Assembly (NCBI GenBank): GCA_024336345.1
Contig: JANFOG010000013.1
Location: 434,001 to 498,000, forward strand
From: Mariannaea sp. PMI_226
Lineage: Eukaryota; Ascomycota; Sordariomycetes; Hypocreales; Nectriaceae
Length of the DNA: 64,000 nt
Direction: 5' to 3'
A program made the translations under genes and the position numbers. This document shows, piece by piece, positions 54,804 through 64,000 of this stretch (its first letter is position 1; the number at the start of each line of letters is the position of its first letter). Below the pieces are notes generated by a model. It saw only the letters and a list, made by a program, of their open reading frames with translations. It was not told the DNA's origin and did not search any database.

Positions 54804-55174
54804 GAGTGGCTTAAATCTAATACGAACGGAGGCATGTGCCCTGCACAGAGGGAGAAGCAGAAAGCATGACGGGTCTTGGAGGTTGATACTCGTCTTTTTG
54901 AAGACTACAAAGGATTGATGAAGAACGGGCAAGGGTTCTGATAGGGTCATGTTATGCTTATTACTTTGAAGAGAGAGTCCTTCGCAAAAGAAGAAAAGGG
55001 GATGAGCTGCGTATGCAAGAGGAGGTGAATCAAGATAATCACACGCACCAAAATTTGAGGGAGGACAGCGAATTTTCCATGTATCAATACTTTTTTTTCA
55101 TTCTGGCAATTGGAAAGGGAAGAGATGGTGCTGGCGAAAGACCAAGACATCAAGCAAACTACTACTGAAAAAAA
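54804..55174. terminator. Convergent 3' region
   Basis: 371 bp between the RUD3 stop and the stop of the membrane-protein gene. T-rich tract at 55089-55099. No gene seen. Confidence 0.5.
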
Positions 55175-56387
55175 CTAGCTACTTTCAGTCGACACCGTCT
55201 GAAATGGCTGTAACACATTCTGTGCGTATACTTCTGCGTCTCTCGTGATGCTTTGAATGTCGATGCGATTGCCCAGCGCATCGTTGACCCCTTCTATCAC
55301 CTCTCGCTCCTCCATGACCTCACCCATCAGACGCACCTCGTGCGACCAGTAGGCCTGGCTGCGCGACCGCAGGTCCTCGTCGCGCAGCGCTGTGTTCTTA
55401 ACGATGCCCAGCGCGCTGAGCTTACCTCGCACAACGTTCAGCACCCGGCTGGCCGTCTCCACGCGCTGGGCGGTCGAGGGCTCCTTGACGAACGCCCGGT
55501 TCGTGGAGGAGAGGTACAGCACGAAGCCTAGCAGGGCGTCGAGGATGGCGAAAGCCAGGAGGCGATAGACTCGGTGGTCCCAGTAGAAGAAGTCGATGTT
55601 GCCCAGGCGCAGGGCCCGCGCGTTGGCTTGGTAGTTATAGGAGCTCACTAGCCAGACATCCGCAACGGCTACGACGAAGGCGGCGATGGTGGCCAGCGAA
55701 CGCCACTGCGAGCCGTGACGGCCGGTCAGCGAGGGTGAGGTGGTGAGGGCGATGGCGAAGAGGTTGGTAATATGCGGCCACAGTAGGCCCGGCAGGGCGT
55801 AGTAAAAGTAACTCTTGGGGTCGTCGGCCGAGCAGAACGGGCACATGGCGACCACCTCAGGGCCGAACTGGAAGTACAGCAGCCTGCTCTCAAGGTTGAC
55901 GAAGCGCATCCGCAGACGCTCGTCGATCTTTGTCAGAAGCCTATTCGGCCTGCCCGCCTGGACGCGGTTGAACAGCACATCCACGGGGATCTGGAGGCGT
56001 GAATCTGTCGAGGCGAAGAGGTTCTCGGGCGAAAATATGGGCAGAGACTTGAGCAGGCAGCCGACTGCTAGAGACCCGAGGAGACAGAGTGCGATGCGCA
56101 TATGCAGCGGGACGGGACGGATAGGCACCCTGCGGTTCGCGGAGGCCTTGCGGATGGAGCGATACCATGATATGGCTTTGGGGATGAGTATAGGCCCGAA
56201 GAATAGGAGGAGGGAGCGGATTCTGTAAAATGAAAAGGACTGAGGTTAGTAAATGCCATTTCATGCACGTTCTTTTGTCATCAACTCATGGCGGGTTGTT
56301 GTCGAAGTAATTTGTAAGTCAGGGAAAGGTAGGGACGAAATGTTGGACGGGGTGAGAGTATTCTTACGAGTCCCAAGGAATTGCCAT
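55175..56387 (-). CDS. Unrecognised multi-pass membrane protein
   Basis: A 20-nt first exon (56387-56368, MAIPWDS) and a second exon 56222-55175 joined by a 145-nt intron (GTAAGA...ACAG) give 355 residues. The microexon is favoured because it provides the only start codon in frame before the first hydrophobic segment (LLLFFGPILIPKAISWY). Further hydrophobic stretches lie near residues 48-66 (IALCLLGSLAVGCLLKSL), 145-165, 185-205 (SLATIAAFVVAVADVWLV) and 225-245 (LLAFAILDALLGFVLYL). A CPFC motif sits near residue 130. The C-terminal about 100 residues are soluble and charged. It resembles conserved fungal proteins of unknown function; I cannot name a family. It is convergent with RUD3. Confidence 0.75.
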
Positions 56388-57255
56388 GATGGCGATATTG
56401 ATTGTAGTACGTTGCTACAGTCAGATCTCGTGTCTAGGGGATTTGCGTGGTATTATATCAAAAAATTGGTCTGGACAGATTATTGGATTGGACACGGTTG
56501 TTAGTTGGCATGTTTGATCCATCCCACGAGGCTGACGTCTGGCATTTTCCTTGGCCGCTCCTTTGCTGGCAAGGCTGCTGAAGTGGGGAGGGTAGAAGAG
56601 TAAAGGGGACCCTGTCAAGCCTGTCCACTCCAACACATAAGTGGGTCTTATTAGAGAGGGGCCTTTAAAACTGAAGATTTTCTTCCTGAGTTATCTCTTT
56701 TCTTCCTCAAACCTAACTACTACTCTCTACCAACTCTCTCAACTGTCGAGATTTCGCAGCCAGGGTTTTGTCTTTCATACAATCCACTCTCTCTATTCAT
56801 TTTTCGTTTTTCTCTTTTCTTCACATTGCTACCTCCAGGTTGGTCATGGACTATCGGTTAAAACAGCATAGCAATTCACTCTCGTTTCATATTCTCGTCC
56901 TCGCGTTCCCAACCACCGCTCTGCCCGTGACATGTTTCGATTGGCACTTTCGAAGCTTTCGCGATCCTCTTCTCCGTGGTCGCTAGAGTCAATATGTTGC
57001 CTAGATCAATCCCCAAATACCCTGCCAAGGGTTATTCTCTGTCGTGTTACAAAGTCTCAGCGTTTAGCCATGAAGAACTTTGCGTCAAATTTTTCAAAGA
57101 GATACACCTCATCATCTTAAAAAAAAAACACTTCGTAATTGCTCTGTCTTTGGGGTTGGGCCCAATCGCTTTTGATATTTCTATTTTCATTCATACAGGT
57201 TATGTGCGCGCGTATTATCAATGCCTGACCTGGCGTGACGCTTCATGTGTCCTAT
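56388..57255. other. Promoter region of the membrane-protein gene and GET1 3' flank
   Basis: 868 bp, T/C-rich at 56690-56830. Small plus-strand frames at 56641-57302 have no protein-like character. Nothing else supportable. Confidence 0.5.
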
Positions 57256-58038
57256 CTATAAAGCCTTCTTCGTGGCATCAGCCTTTTCGTCCTTCTCGGT
57301 AGAGGGCTTGGCAGCGACCGGAGCCTCCTTTCGGGGCTGCTTCGGCTGGGCCTGCAGCAGTCCAACAAGTCCCATAATCAAGTCGCTCACGAGTGCAATC
57401 ACTCCGATACAGGCCAGCTGCCACGAGGCAATGCTGACACTGCCAATGGGAGCACGGGGGAACGACAAGATCCATTCGGCATAGTAGGGGAACCAGCCGT
57501 GGGGGAGCCAGAACATGGGCTCTGTGGCGTACCAGAAGGGTAGGAAATATTGCGGAGCGCGGGTAAGAACGAGGCGAGCGACATTGAGGGAGCTATCGAA
57601 CTTGGATCGGGAGGCTTCGAGGCTCTTCTCTACATAGCAACAGCCATTAGTTATGTTGTCCTGTAATCCCTGGGCGGTTACTTATGGGGGTATGTACTCG
57701 TCTTTTCCAGCTGTTCAAACAGCTTGTCGTGCTGGCGGCGCAGCTTGGCCCATTTGGCAAACTCGTCTTGGCTGCTGGTGGCGTTGAGATCACGGCGCAC
57801 CTTGAGGTATTCTGCCTGGAGTTTTCGCTGGTCGCTGGCGCCCTTGGAGGTCGAGACAGGGAGGAAATTGATGAGAGTCCATAGCTATGGAGGGTTAGTA
57901 GTGTTCTCTTCGATGGCGTGGCATGCATGTAAAGGGTGGTGGTTTTCATACCAGGTTATTGATCCTCGTGGCACCGATAGCATTGATGATGCCTAGCACC
58001 ACTTCAATGACGAAGATACTGACGAGGAGGGATGGCAT
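57256..58038 (-). CDS. GET1: Get1, receptor for tail-anchored protein insertion
   Basis: Exons 58038-57952, 57884-57698 and 57629-57256 (introns 67 and 68 nt) give 215 residues. TM1 is at about 3-22 ([20 protein letters not shown]). A cytosolic coiled coil follows (about 35-105), with the charged [20 protein letters not shown] and [17 protein letters not shown] segments that grip Get3. Then come a [13 protein letters not shown] region and C-terminal TM segments (about 157-187, [20 protein letters not shown]), ending in a Lys/Ala-rich tail. Get1 with Get2 forms the ER membrane receptor that takes tail-anchored proteins from Get3. The frame is kept at each junction and length is normal. It is divergent from the PTAR1-like gene with 344 bp between starts. 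Confidence 0.93.
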
Positions 58039-58382
58039 GTTGGTGGTGGTGATGGCGGAATGTACGGATGAGAGAGAAGAGAGAAGAGGAAGGATAAAAA
58101 GTCTGGACTAAGCACGCATTTCGTGGCGAGCTGGCGACCGCGAGACTGGAGGCAACTCTGAAGGAAGCTCGTGTGATGCTGTTGCTGGTTTCGAAGATTG
58201 CCAACGTGGTCCTGGCCCGCTATGTTGTACTGTAGGTTCAGGCCCCGACCCTTGGTCGCAACTCCGCCGCTCAACCCCTCATCCATACATGGCCTACCCT
58301 GTAGCACTTTGCCATCGCATCATATTCCACAAACCACCCGACGAGTTAGAGGGGATATCACTTTATATTCCACTCCGAACAG
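58039..58382. promoter_or_regulatory. Shared GET1/PTAR1-like promoter
   Basis: 344 bp between divergent start codons must carry both promoters. No named site was recognised. Confidence 0.55.
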
Positions 58383-59360
58383 ATGTCAAGAGCACTTGGA
58401 AAGGAGGCTAAAGAAATTCTCAGAAATGGGGACCACCGCGGGGTTTTTGAAGATATCTCGGGTGTACTTTGTCGTCCATGCGATCAGCTTTATGAGATCG
58501 AGATATTAGGACACGGCGCACTCCTAGATCCAACTCTCAACTACGCCCAGGTTGGGAATGCTCTCGCTGTCCCGAAATTGAGGCTTGTGCAGGCGTTTAT
58601 TTTTGCACGCCAATTGCTTCTGGATCACATACGGGGGGGACTCGATGACACAGATAAGCTATGGCGAGCAACGGCAGTGATACTGCTCATGGATCCTGAG
58701 TTCCTAACCGCCGCCAATATTCGAAAGCGACTGTTGCGGGAGATGATACAAGAGAAGACCGCAACACAGGAACTCCTGAGAGAGAGACATTTCATCGATA
58801 GCTTGCTTACGAGTCATCTGCACCGACACACCAAGTCTCCTACACTGTGGAATCACCGGCGCTGGCTGATGGACCAGTTTCGGATACACAGGCTTGGTAT
58901 CGATGTTGGAGATGACATTCAAAATATCATATCAATAGCAGGAGAGCGACACCCTCGCAATTACTACGCCTGGTGTCATGCTAGATACCTCGTTAACACT
59001 ATCACCTTTACCTCACAAAATTGCGAAGAGGAATTATCAACCTTGATCACCATGGTCAGAAAATGGTCCTTTTCACATCACGATGACATATCTGGATGGC
59101 AATTCCTTTTATTCCTCCTCAACAGACAACCGTCGGAAGCGTCCTCATCAATTCGTCAAACCATCGAACGTGTTGAGATGTTCAAGTGGCGCAACGAGGC
59201 GATTTGGTACTTTATTCGATACGCAGTTGCTCTGCCGTGTGTTGAAGACCAAGACCGGGACGAGGTTTCTCGCGTGAGAAACCTCCTCTGGGAGGCAGCT
59301 GCAGAGGATAGTCAGGAAAGGCGCATTCTAGAGGCTGCACAAAAATGGATTTCTGCATGA
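58383..59360 (+). CDS. Protein prenyltransferase alpha-repeat protein, PTAR1-like
   Basis: Single exon, 325 residues. PPTA-type repeats are visible: SPTLWNHRRWLMDQF at about 150-164, HPRNYYAWCHARYLV at about 190-204 and DISGWQFLLFLL at about 235-246, each with the W-x2-R/W-type core. The last is degenerate and lacks the Arg. A helical N-terminus of about 140 residues precedes them. The layout matches PTAR1 and related alpha-type subunits rather than Ram2 or Bet4, which have five or six regular repeats. In animals PTAR1 pairs with the RabGGT beta subunit to form GGTase-III, which prenylates the SNARE Ykt6. Applying this to the fungal protein is inference. Confidence 0.8.
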   Translation: MSRALGKEAKEILRNGDHRGVFEDISGVLCRPCDQLYEIEILGHGALLDPTLNYAQVGNALAVPKLRLVQAFIFARQLLLDHIRGGLDDTDKLWRATAVILLMDPEFLTAANIRKRLLREMIQEKTATQELLRERHFIDSLLTSHLHRHTKSPTLWNHRRWLMDQFRIHRLGIDVGDDIQNIISIAGERHPRNYYAWCHARYLVNTITFTSQNCEEELSTLITMVRKWSFSHHDDISGWQFLLFLLNRQPSEASSSIRQTIERVEMFKWRNEAIWYFIRYAVALPCVEDQDRDEVSRVRNLLWEAAAEDSQERRILEAAQKWISA

Positions 59361-62300
59361 CGCCGTGTGCGAGCAAGGTTGGTTTTGTCCAAGGATTCAG
59401 GAGGTAACTACGGAATGATCTGATGCTCACGCCTGGATCTCGACACCTGGAATCTCTGCACACTCACAAAAAAATACGTATATACAGACTTATCCACAAC
59501 TTTCGGGTTGAAGGAGCCTTCAGGTTTTCGAGGTCTTCTCGGGATTTAGCAGAATATGCTAGGAATGCTTGTTGGCAGACGTGATCGTGATCGCGATCGC
59601 GTCAAAGGCTTGAACGAAATGGAAATGATCAAACATCTATATTCAGCTAGACCTTTGGGATCGTGGGGATAGAAACACCGACCAGATACGTATGAAGCAC
59701 ATGCATCCCTAAGATTGGAACGCACCAAAATGGCGCATTGCAGAGAGGCCGATGGGAACTTCATTCCTCATCTCCAGCTACGGGAAATGAGTTGCGGTCG
59801 TGGACCGGTGATCTTGTGTGATTTCTATTCATAGTTAAGTGGTAAAATTGGACTGCGTACGTGCACCAAATCATGGGCTGTTGGCTGGAAAGTCGCCGTA
59901 ATGAGGGACGAAATTGAGCTTATGAGCCCTGGACAATTGAACGTCTTACCGTACGATGCTCTCAGCTCACACGAACTGATACAGTAACTAACACCTTGTT
60001 TTTGCCCTCAATTGCAAGCTCAAGATATTGATTCAACGGGAGACGAGACAACCTGGGCTATGAAGGATTCAGGTCCATACAATTATCGACACAGATTCAC
60101 GATCATTACAGATCGTCTTGGAGATCTCTACTGTACCAGGTCCCCCCTAATGGGGTCATCTTCTGGACTAGGGAGATAAGGTGTCACTTTTCGGCGCAGG
60201 CTTGTATTTCTAATATCAAAGCTGAGCAATGTACGGGCAACACCGGGTACCATACAGAAGTGTTCACGTCTCCAATGAAGACGTGGAATTTTCGGTTCCA
60301 ATGGTGGTTACCAGCCCTAAGACACCTCTGTAGATAGCAATTACCATGTGTTAGGTATATCGGTGCTATTTATTGTTGCCGACTTTTAGGCCCCTGGTCG
60401 CCTGGAGGGTGATGCTAAGGGCGAGGAATTTCTTTGCGGACAGGGATGTCTTTGACTGATATCAAGCCACCATCTTCACCAGTCTCTGATATTTGGAGAC
60501 TCAGATGATCAATTCTGTTTGGTCCCATGTTTTGTGTTGCAACGATCCGGTAGTCAGCGTGTATCGTCTATGGCCTGAGAACGATTTGGAAGGCCAACTT
60601 GGGAGAATCTGGAGTGAACTAAGCCGGGCGCTACCGCGACTCATTGATAAATTCTCGATCATGAATTTCGGGACAACCGTGGACTGAATGCGCGGCAGTT
60701 GCTCCTTGGCTTTTCGACTCTCTCCCTTCCCCCTCTGTTGAGCTATTGCAAAATCCTTAGTAGGTCGTCCCAGATTGTCTCGTTCATCAGGTGGCTAGGG
60801 GGGCGCTTATCCACCCATTCCCCCATGCCCAGGATGAGTTCTTTTGTGGCGCTGGCCAAAGAGCCGTGCCATAAATTAGTAGCCGTCCTTGAATTATGGA
60901 GCCTTCATGTTATTGCGTTATCTGCTGGTTCCCCAACTAACTCTGCATACCAGGTCCATTGTCAGGGCCTCTACGGGGGTGCCTTTTCTGCCTTCTTTTC
61001 AGCCGTATGAATGAGACATTTTGGAGAAGCTGAGAAAGCTGGAATATTGATTCACGCTCATCCAATGCGTTCCACCGTGGCCTTCCCCGTCGTTTCGAGA
61101 TCAACAGGAGATTTCAATGAAACATTGAGCGTAGTTTCGATTTCCTTCATGAAAACAAATATGTATCCTTGGGTGACCGAATCATGAAAGCGGGAGCCAA
61201 TGAACCTCGGGCAGCCGGGATGTCATCGAGACAAGGGGCCGCCTCCGCTTCCTCCAAACGACTGTAGCGACCTGATCGTCGCCACAAGCTCCGGAGTGCT
61301 CTGTTCGAACCGTTTCACATCACCCACGAATTTAGGCTCTTGGGCAACCCCGTTCTCCATATTCCTTTCTTACCTCCTACGTACGTCGTAGTTCAGGGGG
61401 AGCATGCAGGGGAACGCTCACACGGGCGAGCTCCACTGAGAGCGTCATTGCGGAGACATTTCTTCCTGCTCCTCTTCGTCGAACGAGGGCTTCTGCTATG
61501 TATTTAGGATGATAGAGATGATTGGCTTGAGATTTGTTGATGCTGTGTCTCTCCCGAATCACTTCGAAGAATTCGAGGCAATCGGAGATTTCGTTGCTTT
61601 TCTGTCTTTTTTTTTTCTTTTATTTTCTCGTCGGGGGACATGAATACGGGACACTAGCCAGCTTACTACTTGCCTTGGCTTACCGGAGGAAGTTCTGCGC
61701 ACGAGTAAGAGGAGAGGAGAGACCGAAGTCCACCATCCTGCATATCAAATACGAGTATCTACACAGTTGTGGCTGCATGCTTTGGCGCTGCTGGCGTTTG
61801 GATGGCGAAAAAAGAAGCATAAATTCTAGCTACCACCAACCAGAACGAAATCCAGAATGCGACTCTGAGACACGAATAAAGCTCACTGTTCGAATGCACG
61901 CTGCATACTAGCAGTTAGCTTCTGTCAATATATGTATGAATTGCAGTAGGTAATTGGACGAAGTCAATGGCCCAAGCCACCTAATAGAGAGGGTACCGCA
62001 ATGCACCTTCAGTCAGCCCCTCGCACTTTCGTAAATTCCAAACCTCCGGTTCTCATCAGTCTGTATCGGCAGATAATACCACTGGCCCTCGCTCGCCGCA
62101 GTTTAAAACCTAAGTACCGTACATAATCTCTTCAAACGACCTGCACTTCTCATGACCACAAGCGGGTTAGCGACCAAAAATGACGCCCACTAGCCCCTCC
62201 TCTGCGCGAGTGAACGTGCGGCGGACTTTATTCATTGGCACAGACGGTGGCGGATGGCCTAGAAGAGCACGGACACAGACGACACAGGGACTGGGGCTCC

Positions 62301-63837
62301 ATTTCCACCAGAGGCAGCGGCGGCTGGGGTGGGCTGGCGGGTCTTATTGCAGAGCATCCCCTGCTCCTGGTTGGTTGAAGCTCTCTCGTGTTGCCATGAT
62401 GGACGATGAAGCCCGTTCGACTGGCATGCTCTGAAGCATTGTGGCTGGTCTGCGCAGGCCTCTTGCCAATTCACATTGCTTTCGCCGCCGTGTTTACCGT
62501 GTCTACCGTGTCTCGGAGGATGGTCCTCCCGCTCAGTGCATTCATTTCATTGCCCAAGGTAAGGTACCAGGTGATAAATGAAGTCGAACTGGCTTGGAGC
62601 CGCTTGGATGAAAGTGAACGAACGATGACACTGGCCCGAGCTTTGGTCGTGTAGATAGGAGACTTTAGTTATGGTGCTACTGTACGTACAGATTACATAC
62701 GCAGTAGTTGCTGGACGTTACCGTAGCTCCAACCCGCCATGCTAGGGACCTTACCCCTGGGTGCAGTCTAACGCGACAGAGCCAAGCCCCGGAACTCGGT
62801 AGATTGGGTTGCCTATTCAAGACGAACAGGAGCGTTGAGGCGCTGAATGAGAGCAACAATTGCTAGGCTAGTCACTGACCTCTGGGGCCCAATTTGGCAG
62901 CCGATACAGATAGGGTCACCCCGTGATTGCCTCTTGAAACTGCAACCCCAAGTGCAACTCTCGACCCTCTTCTTCCTATTCTACTCAAATCACGGTCTTT
63001 TTGCCCTATCTCCTCCTCCGCACCGCCCTTCCTCCCCCTCCTTCTTGTCTCGTTTTGTCCTCGCCATTCGTTGTCTTTTGACTTGCGTCTGCCTTCTTTT
63101 TTGCTCACCCTTTCGTATCCTTTCTCTTTCTTGTTTTTTTCTTTGCCTCCCTTTCCCCTTGTTACCCGCCCCCTCCACCTCCACCTCCACAGCATCCACT
63201 CTGCGTGTGCTGCTTTTCAACCCCCTCCGAGCATCCCAGGTCTCCCAAAATCCCTGCCCCGTGCTCGACCCTGATTCAGTCCCATCCATTCCGAGGACCA
63301 ACTGCAGGTGTGATTTCTTAAAACAGGAATTACCCTGCTCGCCAGCCCGTTCGAGTGACCGCCCGCATCAACTCGACCTTCCTGTGTTCTATCCTGACCT
63401 ATCCCTCTATCCATCGTGCTCTACGTCAACGCATCATTAGCTTGTGCTTGATTGCTGTCCATTTTGTTGCTCGTCATTTTCTTTGCATTACGACCATTCC
63501 CGGCACTCATTTGTGTCGTGTTGAGTCGACTCGTTCACAGAGCGATGCCGACCTCATAATATCTAATTTATTAATACTTGACCTCAGCCGCCCTCCCTCG
63601 CCTCCTCCTTGGCTTGCCTCGGATCCTCTGGCGACTCCATCCCGTCCACTGGCTGTGTTGTAAGACAATTCGCGACGGAGTGGCTACTGGATTTGCGTCA
63701 CCTCCAGGGCCTTTCTGATATTTTGCTTTTTTACTTGCTTGTCCTTTTCAGTTATATCATCGACGCTCATCCACCTGGGAGAGGGTCGTTCATTGCTGGA
63801 GGACTAGTAATCCTCACCTACCCCAACTCATTACAAT
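59361..63837. other. Long spacer with pyrimidine-rich leader of the right-edge gene
   Basis: 4.5 kb. The left 3.5 kb show only short unlinked frames (for example 60493-60687) with no protein-like sequence. From about 62930 to 63230 the plus strand is strongly C/T-rich, continuing as a long leader to the ATG at 63838. This fits the promoter and a long 5' UTR, possibly with introns and upstream ORFs. No RNA gene or transposon was seen. Confidence 0.5.
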
Positions 63838-64000
63838 ATGCGTGCGGCCTTGCTAGCACATCTGGCATTATGGACATCGTCCACGCTCGCTTTTTACCCA
63901 TACAACCCCCCATGGCACCAGGAAGCTGAAGCAGAGAAGTATGCACAGAAGCGTGCCTCTGTGTCGGGAAGGGGGGATGTTGGTGAAGCTGCTTTTCGGT
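63838..64000 (+). CDS. Secreted protein, N-terminal fragment
   Basis: 54 codons are visible before the right edge. MRAALLAHLALWTSSTLA is a clear signal peptide, and the mature part starts FYPYNPPWHQEAEAEKYAQK. FYPY-type starts followed by charged residues are known from some fungal secreted hydrolases, possibly aspartic proteases, but the fragment is too short for a family call. The start is preceded by TTACAAT and a long pyrimidine-rich leader, consistent with a highly expressed gene. Function unknown. Confidence 0.65.
   Translation, partial: MRAALLAHLALWTSSTLAFYPYNPPWHQEAEAEKYAQKRASVSGRGDVGEAAFR

Noticed and set aside
59575..59600. GATCGCGATCGCG-type palindrome as a regulatory site or integration site
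   Set aside because: Single short palindrome with no matching partner or gene context.
62847..63440. 197-codon plus-strand frame in the CT-rich leader
   Set aside because: It is a run of Ser/Pro/Leu/Phe from low-complexity pyrimidine DNA, open in several frames at once.

Overview
The window reads as nuclear DNA of a filamentous ascomycete, most likely a Sordariomycete (order not determined). Genes carry short introns of about 50-115 nt with GTRNGT-like donors and YAG acceptors. Intergenic spacers run to several kb. The gene set is typical of filamentous fungi: an NRC-2 type AGC kinase, a bZIP with a DUF3425-like tail, fungal cupredoxin, Get1, Rud3, Yen1, and an SMN orthologue that budding yeast lacks. 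No tRNA, rRNA, CRISPR array or intact transposon was seen.

Left part (about 1-18 kb) looks accessory. It has a partial zinc-type alcohol dehydrogenase, a broken aconitase-X/cis-3-hydroxy-L-proline dehydratase gene (one frameshift and one in-frame TAG), and a short coding-like relic. Next come three genes resembling fungal STAND/incompatibility-type proteins, one carrying a one-base frameshift. Then, after 2.7 kb of apparently empty DNA, come an aldo-keto reductase, a short-chain dehydrogenase and a bZIP factor. Lesions concentrate in the first 7.3 kb.

From about 19 kb to the right edge the window looks like conserved core genome with intact genes: MGS1/WRNIP1, YEN1/GEN1, ARP10, mitochondrial seryl-tRNA synthetase, a CorA-like membrane protein, NRC-2 kinase, PCF11, a four-TM membrane protein, a SERF/4F5 small protein, a secreted cupredoxin, SMN, NOP15, RUD3, an unrecognised membrane protein, GET1, a PTAR1-like prenyltransferase-repeat protein, and the start of a secreted protein. 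MGS1 and YEN1 are convergent; YEN1/ARP10, SMN/NOP15 and GET1/PTAR1 are divergent pairs sharing promoters of about 345-420 bp.

The best candidate for something new is the divergent pair at 5993-7260 (minus) and 8203-10135 (plus). The first encodes a STAND-type N-terminal domain followed by NG-containing pseudo-repeats and a DNA-level tandem repeat; the second carries a similar QING/HN-rich segment near its N-terminus. This could be an amyloid-type signalling pair, but that is a hypothesis. Exon structures were read by eye from splice signals and reading frames, without transcript data.
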